Made by a program: the position numbers and the translations under genes | Notes under the pieces: model-generated | What the model was told of the DNA's origin: nothing | Database searches by the model: none | The model's input: only the letters and a program-made list of their open reading frames with translations | In this document: positions 8,887-17,442 of the stretch, one piece after another | Layout: each line of letters starts with the position of its first letter | Position numbering within the stretch: position 1 is the stretch's first letter | Source: Pararhodobacter oceanensis | GTDB taxonomy: Bacteria; Pseudomonadota; Alphaproteobacteria; Rhodobacterales; Rhodobacteraceae | DNA: 64,000 nt | Direction: 5' to 3' | Assembly (NCBI RefSeq): GCF_003076755.1 | Contig: NZ_QDKM01000001.1 | Coordinates: 744,001-808,000, forward strand

Positions 8887-9076
8887 GCCCGTGGTGCCCA
8901 CGGGCCATACGGTTGGAGAGGTTTAGCTAGGCGTAAGTCTGGGCGCTGCCAGCAGGGCATTGTGCAAAGCCGTCTAGCGCCAACCCTGGGTCGGGCGCGG
9001 CCCGTGGGGGCCACGGGCCTGACGGGTGGGGAGGTTTAGCTAGGCGTGAGTCCGGCCGCTGCCAGCTGGGCTTGGC
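8877..9076 (+). repeat. Tandem duplication of about 85 bp beside MITE copy A
   Basis: The segment from about 8877 to 8960 is repeated from about 8990 to 9073, offset by 113 bases. Both copies contain GGTCGGGCGCGGCCCGTG, an inverted GCCCGTG/CACGGGC pair and GAGGTTTAGCTAGGCGT. The first copy overlaps the right end of MITE copy A, so part of that end has been duplicated. No gene is present between 8697 and 9099. Confidence 0.6.
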
Positions 9077-9099
9077 ACCTCTCGCACCCCTCGCCCCTT

Positions 9100-10086
9100 T
9101 TACATCATCCCCGGAAGCACTTGATCCGGCGGCCGGTGGCCATCGGCGAAGGTCTTGATATTCAAGATAACCTTCTCGCCCATCTCGACCCGTCCTTCCA
9201 AAGTCGCCGAGCCCATATGCGGCAGCAGCACCACATTCGGCAACTCGCGCAACCGCGGGTTTACGTCATGGCCGCGCTCGAACACATCCAGCCCCGCGCC
9301 GCCGATCTCGCCCGCCCGCAAACCTCGGGTCAGGGCGTTCTCGTCGATCACCTCACCCCGCGAGGTATTGATGATCACCGCCCCCGGCTTCATCAGTTTC
9401 AGCCGCCGCGCGTTGATCAGATGGAAGGTCGAAGGCGTATGCGGGCAGTTGATCGAGATCACATCCATCCGCGCCACCATCTGGTCGAGGCTCTCCCAAT
9501 AGGTCGCCTCGAGCGGCGCCTCGACATCGGGCCGCAGGCGTTTGCGGTTGTGGTAATGGATCTGCATACCAAAGGCCTGCGCGCGCCGCGCCACCGCCTG
9601 CCCGATCCGCCCCATGCCCAGAATGCCCAGCCGTTTGCCGCCAATCCGGCCACCCAGATGGGCCATCGGCGACCAGCCTTTCCAGTCACCGGCCTGCATC
9701 TCGACCAGACCCTGCGGAATGCGGCGGGTCACCGCCAGCATCAGCGCCATGGTCATATCGGCGGTGTCATCGGTCACCACGCCGGGGGTGTTGGAGACCA
9801 GAACCCCGCGTTGGCGCGCCGAGGTCACGTCGATATTATCCACGCCCGCGCCAAAGTTGGCGATCAATTTGAGCCGGTCGCCGGACTGCGCCAGCATGCT
9901 CGCGTCGATCTGGTCGGTCACCGTCGGCACCAGCACATCGGCGCGTTTCATCGCATCGACCAGCTCGTCTCTTGTCATCTTTTTGTCGCTGTCGCGCAGC
10001 TCGGCGTCGAACAATTCCTTGAGCCGCGTTTCCACCGGATCGGGCAAGCGTCGCGTCACAACAACACTCAGGCGTTTGGGGGCCAT
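9100..10086 (-). CDS. D-isomer-specific 2-hydroxyacid dehydrogenase (glyoxylate/hydroxypyruvate reductase type)
   Basis: This 328-residue NAD(P)-dependent dehydrogenase has the Rossmann motif GMGRIG (158-163) and the expected substrate and catalytic residues: R243 in NTSRGEVID, a glutamate near 270 in LDVFE, and H290 in LLPHMGSAT. The family reduces glyoxylate or hydroxypyruvate, or oxidises D-glycerate or similar 2-hydroxyacids. The resemblance is closest to GyaR/GhrB-type reductases, but the exact substrate cannot be decided. The ATG at 10086 has an excellent AAGGAGG at good spacing, which rules out a 45-residue upstream extension. It is divergent from the SH3 gene and has no operon partner. 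Confidence 0.85.
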   Translation of the reverse strand: MAPKRLSVVVTRRLPDPVETRLKELFDAELRDSDKKMTRDELVDAMKRADVLVPTVTDQIDASMLAQSGDRLKLIANFGAGVDNIDVTSARQRGVLVSNTPGVVTDDTADMTMALMLAVTRRIPQGLVEMQAGDWKGWSPMAHLGGRIGGKRLGILGMGRIGQAVARRAQAFGMQIHYHNRKRLRPDVEAPLEATYWESLDQMVARMDVISINCPHTPSTFHLINARRLKLMKPGAVIINTSRGEVIDENALTRGLRAGEIGGAGLDVFERGHDVNPRLRELPNVVLLPHMGSATLEGRVEMGEKVILNIKTFADGHRPPDQVLPGMM

Positions 10087-10253
10087 GTGAACCTCCTTGG
10101 GACTTTTAAATCTGGGCACTTGCTGGCAAAGTGGCGCATTGAGATACGAGGCACAAGCGCTCGCGACCCACCAAGACGAAAGAAAATTACCCAAAGAGCA
10201 TTTTGGGGGTCCGAGACACAAGCAGACCCGCGCTCGGGGTCGGGCAGGTTGAA

Positions 10254-10805
10254 ATGCGAGATAGGCTGATCGCGCTGCTTTTGGCGCTCATCACAAGCGT
10301 GGCGACCCTCGGGTCCGCGCTGCCGGTGCACGCGCAGGCGGCCACGCGGGAGGCCGGGCGGGAGGCCGGGCGCCAAGAGGTTGGCCCCGAAACCGGCCTG
10401 CCGATCCCGCGCTATGTGTCGTTGAAAACCTCGCGCGGGCGGGCGCGGCGGGGGCCCAGCATGAGCCACCGCGTCGACTGGATCTTTGCCCGCCGCGATC
10501 TGCCGCTCAGGGTCACCGGCGAGTTCGAGCATTGGCGCCGGATCGAGGATTCCGAAGGGCTTGGTGGCTGGATCCATTACTCATTGCTCTCGGGGGTGCG
10601 CACGGTTCTGGTCACCGAAGACATGGTGCCGATGCGCCGCACGCCCGCCCCCGAGGCGCTGGAGGTTGCGCTACTTGAGGCCAATGTCGTGGCGCATATC
10701 ATGGAATGCACCATCGCTTGGTGCCGGCTCAGCGTCGATGGTGCGCGCGGCTGGGTCGAGCGGCGGGCGCTTTGGGGTTTGGACCCTGACGAGGTGCTGG
10801 ACTAG
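10254..10805 (+). CDS. Exported SH3-like domain protein
   Basis: This 183-residue protein starts with a clear signal peptide (basic MRDR, a hydrophobic stretch, then PVHAQA near residue 27). The mature part contains two SH3-like segments, near 50-100 (PRYVSLKTSRGRARRGPS, DLPLRVTGEFEHWRRIED, GWIHYSLL) and near 110-165. This matches the bacterial SH3 family with PF06347-like repeats found in periplasmic alphaproteobacterial proteins. Such domains are thought to bind peptidoglycan or peptides, and the exact role is unknown. The gene is 27 bases upstream of the histidine kinase and may be cotranscribed with it. A start 17 codons upstream is possible but would precede the signal peptide. Confidence 0.78.
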   Translation: MRDRLIALLLALITSVATLGSALPVHAQAATREAGREAGRQEVGPETGLPIPRYVSLKTSRGRARRGPSMSHRVDWIFARRDLPLRVTGEFEHWRRIEDSEGLGGWIHYSLLSGVRTVLVTEDMVPMRRTPAPEALEVALLEANVVAHIMECTIAWCRLSVDGARGWVERRALWGLDPDEVLD

Positions 10806-10832
10806 CCCCGATCCGCGGCGCTAGGGTGGCTT

Positions 10833-12797
10833 ATGAACATCGATACCATCGACAAGCTGACCCGCGCCGGATTGAACCTGATCCAGCAGGCGCTGTCGAT
10901 TTTCGACCATGATCTGCGGCTGGCGGTGTGCAACGCGCGCTACCAAGAGATGTTCGAACTGCCCGATGCGCTGGTCACCCCGGGTGCGTGTTTCGAGGAT
11001 ACCATCCGGTTTCTGGTTGAACGCGGCGAATACGGCCCGCAGGATGATCCCGAAGAGGCGATCCGCATCCGCATCGAAATGGCCCGCGCCTTCAAGCCGC
11101 ATTATATGGAGCGCCAACGCCCGAATGGCCGCTGGGTCTCGGTCGAAGGCGCGCCGCTGACGCAGGGCGGCTGGGTCAGCGTCTATACCGATATCAGCGA
11201 GATCAAGCTGCAGGAACGCCTGTTGCGCAGCCGCTCCGAGGAACTCTCGGATCAGGTTTTGACCCATGCCGAGCGTCTGGGAAAGGCCAACCGCGAATTG
11301 GCCGCCACCAATGCCGCACTCGAGGAAGCCAAGCGCGAATTAACCGAGATCGAGGCACGCACCCGTCTGGTCACCGAGATGATGCCGGCACATATCGCCC
11401 ATGTGAACCGCGATCTGGTCTATACCTATTCCAACCGGCGGCTGGCCTCCCTTTTGCCCGGCACCTCGCCCAATATCGTCGGGCTGCATGCTCTGGATGC
11501 GCTTGGCCCCGAGACCTATACGCGCATCCTGCCGTTTATGGAGCGCGGGCTGGCCGGTGAAGCCTCGGTCCATGAATTCACCCATGAGGCCAGCGGACGC
11601 AGGCTGCGCGCGGCCTTCACCCCCGATCCCGGCATCCCCTCACCGCAGGGGCAAATGCAGGGCGGCGGCATCTATATCCTGTCCACCGATATCACCGAGG
11701 AAACGCAGGCCCGCGCGGCGCTGATGCAGACCCGCAAGCGCGAATTGGCCGCGCAGCTCACCTCGGGGCTGGCGCATGATTTCTCCAATCTGCTGACCAT
11801 TATTTTGGGGCTACAGGGCAAACTGCAGCACCTGCCGGGGTTAGAGCCCGAGGCGCTGGAACTGGTCGGCGCGACGCTGGCCTCGGCGCGGCGCGGTGGC
11901 ACGCTGTTGCAGCGGATCGGCGAGATTTCCGGCGCCCGTGTGTTGCGTCCCGAACCGACCAACATCGCGCAATTGCTGGAAGAATTGCGCATGGTCACCA
12001 CGCCGTCGCTGCCCGATTGCACCCTGTTGACCCTCACCGTCGAACCCGGTTTCCAGCCGATGCTGCTGGACCGTGCGGCGGTTTATGACAGTCTTTTGAA
12101 CCTGATCCTGAACGCCCGCGACGCGATGGGAGCGAGCGGCGGCACCCTGCATCTGATCGCGCGGCGGGTGCGCGATACTTGGCTGGAACTGGCGGTTGAA
12201 GACGACGGGCCGGGGTTCAGCGAGGAGGCGCTCAAACGCGCATGGGAGCCGTTTTTCACCACCAAAGGCGGCGAAGGCTCGGGGCTGGGGCTGGCGATGG
12301 TCTATGATCAGGCGTCTTTGGCGGGGGGCTCGGTGCGGGTGACCAACCGGCCCGAGGGCGGCGCGCGGGTCACCCTGCGCCTGCCGCTGCAACCGGTCGC
12401 CGAGACCGCCGACAGCAAGGCGCATCTGGTGCTTTTGGTCGAGGATAACGCCGAAATCCGCACCTATGTGCGCGAAAGCCTGCTGGCGCTTGGCCATCAG
12501 GTGATCGAGGCCGAAAGCGCCGCCGACGCCGACCCGCTTGCGGCGCTGCCCGAGGTTGGCATGGTGCTCTCGGATATCCAATTGCGCGGGCTTGAGACCG
12601 GTGTGGCGCTGTTACAGCGGTTGCGCGCGCGGCAACCGGAGCTGCCATTAGGGTTAATGACCTCGCTCCCCGCCTCGGATGCGCTGCGCCGCCGCGCCGC
12701 GCAGGAGTTCGATATCCTGCCCAAACCATTTGACGCTGCGGCGCTTGCCCGCTTCATCGCGCGCTGCACCCTTGCCAGTTGCAGCGCCGCGCAATAG
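10833..12797 (+). CDS. Hybrid sensor histidine kinase with PAS_7 domain and C-terminal receiver
   Basis: This 654-residue protein begins with a PAS_7-type sensor domain (about 12-128, with LSIFDHDLRLAVCN and PNGRWVSVEGAPL). A coiled coil follows (130-180), then a second PAS-like domain (180-290). The phospho-acceptor histidine is H315 in GLAHDFSNLL. The ATPase domain has an N-box (NLILNARDAM), EDDGPGF and GSGLGLAMVYDQ. A receiver domain occupies about 530-645, with DIQLRG near its phospho-aspartate and PKPFD near the end. No transmembrane segment is visible, so it is probably cytoplasmic. The linked response regulator follows after nine bases. The signal sensed is unknown. Confidence 0.9.
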   Translation: MNIDTIDKLTRAGLNLIQQALSIFDHDLRLAVCNARYQEMFELPDALVTPGACFEDTIRFLVERGEYGPQDDPEEAIRIRIEMARAFKPHYMERQRPNGRWVSVEGAPLTQGGWVSVYTDISEIKLQERLLRSRSEELSDQVLTHAERLGKANRELAATNAALEEAKRELTEIEARTRLVTEMMPAHIAHVNRDLVYTYSNRRLASLLPGTSPNIVGLHALDALGPETYTRILPFMERGLAGEASVHEFTHEASGRRLRAAFTPDPGIPSPQGQMQGGGIYILSTDITEETQARAALMQTRKRELAAQLTSGLAHDFSNLLTIILGLQGKLQHLPGLEPEALELVGATLASARRGGTLLQRIGEISGARVLRPEPTNIAQLLEELRMVTTPSLPDCTLLTLTVEPGFQPMLLDRAAVYDSLLNLILNARDAMGASGGTLHLIARRVRDTWLELAVEDDGPGFSEEALKRAWEPFFTTKGGEGSGLGLAMVYDQASLAGGSVRVTNRPEGGARVTLRLPLQPVAETADSKAHLVLLVEDNAEIRTYVRESLLALGHQVIEAESAADADPLAALPEVGMVLSDIQLRGLETGVALLQRLRARQPELPLGLMTSLPASDALRRRAAQEFDILPKPFDAAALARFIARCTLASCSAAQ

Positions 12798-12806
12798 GCC
12801 TTGAGC

Positions 12807-13511
12807 ATGTCGCAGCCCCATGTTGCCATCCTTGATGACGAAGCCGAAATTCGCCGCATCCTTGCCGATGCGCTGACCGAGGCGGGTTTTCGCACCTCGA
12901 CCTATTCGCGCGCCACCGAATTCGAAGCGGCGCTGAAACGCACCGCGCCCGATGTCTGTCTGGTGGATCTGGGGCTGCCCGACCGCGACGGATTGGCGCT
13001 GGTGCATAGGCTGGCGCTGGAATCCGGCGCGACGATCATCATCATCTCGGGCCGCGCCAATCTCAATGACCGGGTCACCGGGCTGGAGTTGGGCGCCGAC
13101 GATTACATCATCAAACCCTTCGAGCCCGCCGAGGTCGTCGCCCGCATCCGCGCCCGTCTGCGCAAATCCCGCACCACGCCGGATAACGCCGGTTCGGTGG
13201 CCAGTTTCAACGGCTGGCAGGCGCATTTCGACCGCTACCTGCTGATCGGGGATGACGGGGTCGAGGTGCCCTTTAGCCATGCCGAGGGCGAGGTGCTGCG
13301 GATGTTTCTTGATGCGCCCAAACGGTTGATTTCACGCACACAAATGCAGGAATCACTGGGCGGCGCTGCGGGCGACAGCTTTGACCGCGCAATGGATGTG
13401 CGGATTTCGCGGCTGCGTTCCAAGCTGAATGAAGACCCGAAAAACCCGCGTCTGATCAAGACGATCTATGGCGCGGGTTATATCTTTTTGGGTGATGTCA
13501 GCTGGGAGTGA
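12807..13511 (+). CDS. OmpR-family response regulator
   Basis: This 234-residue regulator has a receiver domain (1-120) with acidic residues DDE at 10-12, phospho-acceptor D54 in LVDLGLPDRDG, a Thr/Ser position in IIISGRA and the lysine in IKPFEP. A winged-helix DNA-binding domain occupies 135-230 and ends in LRSKLNEDPKNPRLIKTIYG-type residues. It follows the hybrid kinase by nine bases, so the two are a likely cognate pair. I chose the ATG at 12807, with AGG at suitable spacing, over an in-frame TTG at 12801 that would sit too close to that AGG. Its target genes are unknown. It ends five bases from the 3' end of convergent fliP. Confidence 0.9.
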   Translation: MSQPHVAILDDEAEIRRILADALTEAGFRTSTYSRATEFEAALKRTAPDVCLVDLGLPDRDGLALVHRLALESGATIIIISGRANLNDRVTGLELGADDYIIKPFEPAEVVARIRARLRKSRTTPDNAGSVASFNGWQAHFDRYLLIGDDGVEVPFSHAEGEVLRMFLDAPKRLISRTQMQESLGGAAGDSFDRAMDVRISRLRSKLNEDPKNPRLIKTIYGAGYIFLGDVSWE

Positions 13512-13516
13512 GCCAC

Positions 13517-14242
13517 TCAGAAATAGCCGCGCACCAAAGCGTTGGCGACCAGCGACCAGCCGTCGGCGACGACGAAGAATGCCAGTTTGAACGGCAGCGA
13601 CACAATCGCCGGCGGCACCATCATCATCCCCATCGACATCAGCACCGCCGCGACCACCAGATCAATGATCAGGAACGGCAGAAAGATCACAAAGCCGACC
13701 TCGAAGGCGCGCGCCAGTTCCGACAACAGGAACGAGGGCACCATCACCGACAGCGGCCCGTCGATGGTGAATTCCGGAGGCTCGGGGCGCAGATCGGCCA
13801 AACCGGCCCATGTCTGCGGGTCGATCCGGTTGGCCATGAATGTGCGAAACGGCTCGATCGCGCGCGCCATCGCCTCATCCAGCCCGATGGTGCCGGATTG
13901 CAAGGGTTCGACCCCCGCGGTCCATGCGGCGGTGAACACCGGCTCCATGATGAAATAGGTTAAGAACAGCGCCAGCGTGGTTAACAACATCCCCGGCGGC
14001 GATTGCTGCAAGCCAATCGCCTGCCGCAAGATTGCCAACACGGTCACCAAAAACGGGAAGCAGGTGACCATCATCAACAGCCCGGGCACCAGGCTGAGCA
14101 GGGTCATCAGCACCAGCAGTTGCACCGAGCGCACCGCCAGACTGCCCTCATCGCCCAGCGACAGGGTTAATTCCTGCGCCTGTGCCAAAGCCGGCAGCGA
14201 GGCCAGCGCGATGAGGGTAAATAGAAAAGCGCTGCGCTTCAT
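13517..14242 (-). CDS. fliP: Flagellar export-gate protein FliP
   Basis: FliP forms the core of the flagellar type III export gate with FliQ and FliR in the inner membrane. The 241-residue protein has a cleavable signal peptide ending at LAQAQ and the FliP signatures SLVPGLLMMVTCFPFLV, RQAIGLQQSPPGMLL and FEVGFVIFLPFLIIDLVV, followed by GMMMVPPAIVSLPFKL. Length and hydrophobic pattern are normal. Its ATG overlaps the fliN stop as TAATG, showing translational coupling in the fliF-fliH-fliN-fliP operon. FliQ and FliR are not adjacent. Confidence 0.96.
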   Translation of the reverse strand: MKRSAFLFTLIALASLPALAQAQELTLSLGDEGSLAVRSVQLLVLMTLLSLVPGLLMMVTCFPFLVTVLAILRQAIGLQQSPPGMLLTTLALFLTYFIMEPVFTAAWTAGVEPLQSGTIGLDEAMARAIEPFRTFMANRIDPQTWAGLADLRPEPPEFTIDGPLSVMVPSFLLSELARAFEVGFVIFLPFLIIDLVVAAVLMSMGMMMVPPAIVSLPFKLAFFVVADGWSLVANALVRGYF

Positions 14243-14601
14243 TACAGGCCGTTGGACAGATCGGCGACTTCGGTCAACCGCACCGCCATCTGGCCCGCCT
14301 GATCGCCGTCAAGCTCCTCAAGCACGCCGCGCGCGATCAGCCGGTCGCCGACATAGAGTTCCACCGGATCCTCGATCCGCCGGTCCAGTTGCAACACGCT
14401 GTCACGCTGCAGCCGCAGAAGATCGCGCACCAGAGGTCGGGCGCGGCCCACCGCAACGATGATTTCGATCGGCACTTTGGTAAAGGCGCCATTCGACAGG
14501 GTCGCCTCGCCAGCTTGGTTAACGCCGTCACCTGCGGGGCTGTTGGTGGCATGGATATTAGTGTCGGGGGTTTTAGCGGGCGCATGGCTGGTGTCAGGCA
14601 C
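14242..14601 (-). CDS. fliN: Flagellar motor switch protein FliN
   Basis: This 119-residue protein ends in a SpoA-type C-ring domain (about 40-115) with VPIEIIVAVGRA, LLRLQRDSVLQLDR and YVGDRLIARGVL. FliN builds the lower C-ring, which sets the direction of rotation and docks the export ATPase complex. The first 35 residues are variable and probably disordered. It overlaps fliH by eight bases and fliP by one. The domain match is clear and the length fits. Confidence 0.92.
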   Translation of the reverse strand: MPDTSHAPAKTPDTNIHATNSPAGDGVNQAGEATLSNGAFTKVPIEIIVAVGRARPLVRDLLRLQRDSVLQLDRRIEDPVELYVGDRLIARGVLEELDGDQAGQMAVRLTEVADLSNGL

Positions 14602-15190
14602 GGCGGCTCTCCTCGGTTTGGATTTGATAGAAACGCTCGACCGCGCGCTGGATGGTTTCGGCGGTATGGTTCAGATCGAGGCGCGATTCCGAGGTGCCAA
14701 AGGAGAATTCCACCTGCCCCTCTTGCAGATCATCCACCTCGACCACCTCAAGTGGCGGCAGGACCAGCCCGTCAAAGGCTGCCTCGTAAGCCGCGCGGCT
14801 GCCGCTGGCGATACGCAGGGTGATCGGCGCCTCTGCCGCGGCATGGGCCAGCGGCAACAGTTGCTCGACGGCCAGCGGCACGATCGACGCGCGGGCGGCG
14901 ACCGGCAGCACCGCGCCGAGCAGCGCCTCGAACAGCGGTTCAAGCGCTTGCAGCACATGGCCGCGGGCCTCGTGATAGGTGAAATTCAACTGCTCGACCT
15001 GACGCGCAATGGCGGCGCGGCGGCTGTTGTCATCCTCTTGGGTTTGGTGCCCGCAATCATCCCAGCCCGCGACATAGCCGCGCTCATAGGCGTTGAGGCG
15101 GATCTCTTCGACATCCTCGGGCAGCAGAAACACCGGACTTTCAGGAACATCAACGGTCTCAAAGACTTCGAGCTTAAGCGGTTGCCCCAT
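14594..15190 (-). CDS. fliH: FliH-like flagellar assembly protein
   Basis: This 198-residue protein lies where fliH is expected between fliF and fliN. FliH regulates the export ATPase FliI and links it to the C-ring. The sequence has a charged helical segment (25-75, with NAYERGYVAGWDD) followed by a FliH/V-ATPase-E-like alpha-beta C-terminal half. Similarity to textbook FliH is weak, as is usual in Rhodobacteraceae, so the call rests on position, length and helical pattern. FliI is not adjacent. Its ATG overlaps the fliF stop as TAATG. Confidence 0.75.
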   Translation of the reverse strand: MGQPLKLEVFETVDVPESPVFLLPEDVEEIRLNAYERGYVAGWDDCGHQTQEDDNSRRAAIARQVEQLNFTYHEARGHVLQALEPLFEALLGAVLPVAARASIVPLAVEQLLPLAHAAAEAPITLRIASGSRAAYEAAFDGLVLPPLEVVEVDDLQEGQVEFSFGTSESRLDLNHTAETIQRAVERFYQIQTEESRRA

Positions 15191-16773
15191 TAGCGCGGCT
15201 CCTCGGGTTCTTCCATCCAGTTGCGCAGGATCTCCAGCGTCTCGTCCTGACGCTCGGCGATCAAGCTGCGCATCCGCTCAACCGGCGACTGCCCTTCCTC
15301 TGTATCGGCTGGATTGGCGCCGTGCCCCGCCGCGTCATCCTCGTCAATCTCGCCGGTCAACACCGGACCCGAGACCGCCGCGGCGGTGCCGCCAGCGACG
15401 CCGGGCAATAGGTCCATTTCGCTCTGGCGCGGCTGTGGACGCAGCAGCGGGCGCAGCACCACCAGTACCAGAAACAGCACCACCGCGGCCAGAGCCGCGA
15501 GGCGGATCAGCCCCATCACATCCAGCCCGAGGCGTTCGATCAGCCCGACACCGGCGGTCGAGCCCTGCGACAGCGCGATTGATTCGAATTCCAGCGAGCG
15601 CAATGTGATCACATCGCCGCGCTCTTCATTATAGCCCACCGTCGAGGCGACCAATTCGCGCAGCGCCTCCAGTTCCTCGGCCGGACGTGGCAGCCATTGA
15701 CTGACGCCGCTGGCATCGACACTGCGCACCCCGTCAATCAACACCGCAACCGACAGGCGCCGGATCGCGCCCGGTCCGCGTTCGACTTCGCGGCTGGTCT
15801 GGCTGACCTCCCATGCCACCGATTCGCGGGTGGTGACCTCACGCGATTCCGAGCGTCCGTCGCCGCCCGCCGCATCACCGTCGGGCAGGTTCGAGGCCAC
15901 CGAGACACCGGCGCCGCGCGAATCGCTGCTTGTGGCATTGCGTTCCTCGGTTTCCTGACTGACTGCGGCGCGCCCATTCGGGTCAATCAACCGTTCAATG
16001 ATCGTTTCGCGGTCGGTGACGGTCTCGACATTCACCTCGACCACCGCGCGCCCGGGGCCGACCCGCGCCTCGAGCAAACGCTCGATATTGCGGCGCAGCA
16101 CCTCGGCGCGGTCGCTGCCCTGTGTTGAGGGGGTGCTTTCTTCGCCCATCACCACGCCGCCATTGGAATCAATGATCGCGACGTTTTCGACCTCAAGCCC
16201 CGAGACCGCAGCGGCGACCAGAAAGCGGAACGCCTGCGCTTGCGTCTGGGTCAAAGGCGCACCCGCCGTGGTCACGGTGACCGAGGCCGAGGTTTGCTCT
16301 ACGCGGCGAAACGGCTGCGTCGCCCCCTGCGCCAGATGCACCCGCGCGGCGCGGATATGCGGGCTCGACATGATCGTGCGCGCCAGCTCGCCCTCTTTGG
16401 CGCGCCAATAGGCGGCGTCAAACATCTGCGCGGTGGTGCCAAAACCGGTTAACCCGTCCAGCAATTCATAGCCGCTGGCGGAATTCGCCGGCAGGCCCTT
16501 GGCCGCCAAGGCCATGCGGATCTCATCGCGCGCCGAAGCGTCGACATAGATCGCATCACCGCGCACCTCATAACGCTGGCCGCGCTGGTCCAATTCCGCA
16601 ACGACCTCACCCGCGGGCGCCCCGTCAAGCCCGGCGTAGAGCAACGCCATGCTGGGGGCCGTGGCGATCCGTGCCATCACGATCACCGCGGTAAACATTC
16701 CCAATGTCGCAGCAACGACAATAATTTTCCGACGCAACTCCAGTGCGTTCCAGACTGATAGCAGCTGATCCAA
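15190..16773 (-). CDS. fliF: Flagellar MS-ring protein FliF
   Basis: FliF forms the inner-membrane MS ring on which the export gate and rotor assemble. Starting at TTG 16773 the product has 527 residues: an N-terminal membrane helix (about 15-40), YscJ/FliF ring domains (LLYAGLDGAPAGEVV; KGLPANSASGYELLD; INS-like ARVHLAQ), a middle region, a second helix near 435-460, and an acidic C-terminal FliG-binding tail ending MEEPEEPR. I prefer the TTG because GAAGGGGAAG precedes it and the resulting N-terminus (LDQLLSVWNAL) matches relatives. An ATG at 16851 would extend it by 26 residues but lacks a ribosome binding site. It heads the fliF-H-N-P operon. Confidence 0.93.
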   Translation of the reverse strand: MDQLLSVWNALELRRKIIVVAATLGMFTAVIVMARIATAPSMALLYAGLDGAPAGEVVAELDQRGQRYEVRGDAIYVDASARDEIRMALAAKGLPANSASGYELLDGLTGFGTTAQMFDAAYWRAKEGELARTIMSSPHIRAARVHLAQGATQPFRRVEQTSASVTVTTAGAPLTQTQAQAFRFLVAAAVSGLEVENVAIIDSNGGVVMGEESTPSTQGSDRAEVLRRNIERLLEARVGPGRAVVEVNVETVTDRETIIERLIDPNGRAAVSQETEERNATSSDSRGAGVSVASNLPDGDAAGGDGRSESREVTTRESVAWEVSQTSREVERGPGAIRRLSVAVLIDGVRSVDASGVSQWLPRPAEELEALRELVASTVGYNEERGDVITLRSLEFESIALSQGSTAGVGLIERLGLDVMGLIRLAALAAVVLFLVLVVLRPLLRPQPRQSEMDLLPGVAGGTAAAVSGPVLTGEIDEDDAAGHGANPADTEEGQSPVERMRSLIAERQDETLEILRNWMEEPEEPR

Positions 16774-16829
16774 GTCACTTCCCCTTCGCGGACGTTCTGT
16801 CCCGATGGGTGATGTTTGACCGACAGCAA

Positions 16830-16844
16830 TTAACAATCGGTTAG
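16830..16844. promoter_or_regulatory. Possible CtrA-type site between fliF and fliL
   Basis: TTAA, seven bases, then TTAG matches the TTAA-N7-TTAA full CtrA consensus at all but one position. It lies in the 128-base divergent gap between the two flagellar operons, 57 bases upstream of the chosen fliF start. CtrA controls flagellar genes in many Rhodobacteraceae, so the location is plausible. The match is short and could be chance. Confidence 0.4.
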
Positions 16845-16901
16845 TCACCATGTGCGAAAAGGGAAAAAGACAGACAAAGCGAGAAAAGAATCGGGACTGA
16901 C

Positions 16902-17432
16902 ATGAGCACTGCGGCAGAAGTTGAACAACCACCTGAGGGTAAATCGAAGAAAGGGCTGATTATCGGGCTTGTGCTGGCTTTGGCGGGGGCCGGCGGCGGG
17001 TTCTATGCGATGTATTCCGGCGCGGCGATGTCGCTCTTTGGCGGTGACAGCCAGACTGCCGAGGGTGATTCGGCCACGGCCGCCGCAGATGACGGCCATG
17101 GCACCGGCGACAGCGCCGCTCCGGCGCCAAATGCCGTGGGATTCGTTCCGCTTGAGCCGATCACCATCAGCTTGGGGCCGCGCGGCCAATCGCGTCACCT
17201 GCGGTTTTCCGCACAGCTAGAGGTCGCGCCCGCGCATGCCGCGGAGGTGCGCCACCTGATGCCGCGGATCATGGATGTGCTCAATATCTACCTGCGCGCG
17301 CTCGACCCGCATGAGCTTGAGGAACCGGCCGCCCTGCTGCGGCTGCGCGGGCAGATGCTGCGCCGTGTGCAAATCGTGACCGGACCGGGCTTCGTTAATG
17401 ACCTGTTGGTCATGGAATTTGTTTTGAATTGA
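16902..17432 (+). CDS. fliL: Flagellar basal-body-associated protein FliL
   Basis: This 176-residue protein has a cytoplasmic N-terminus (SKKG), one transmembrane helix (about 18-40, LIIGLVLALAGAGGG), a linker rich in Gly, Asp and Ala, and a periplasmic FliL domain (75-176) with PLEPITISLGPRGQSRHLRF. FliL surrounds stator units and modulates torque. It begins a rightward unit of stator-related genes divergent from fliF. Ten bases separate it from the next gene. Confidence 0.9.
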   Translation: MSTAAEVEQPPEGKSKKGLIIGLVLALAGAGGGFYAMYSGAAMSLFGGDSQTAEGDSATAAADDGHGTGDSAAPAPNAVGFVPLEPITISLGPRGQSRHLRFSAQLEVAPAHAAEVRHLMPRIMDVLNIYLRALDPHELEEPAALLRLRGQMLRRVQIVTGPGFVNDLLVMEFVLN

Positions 17433-17442
17433 AGGAGTTGGC

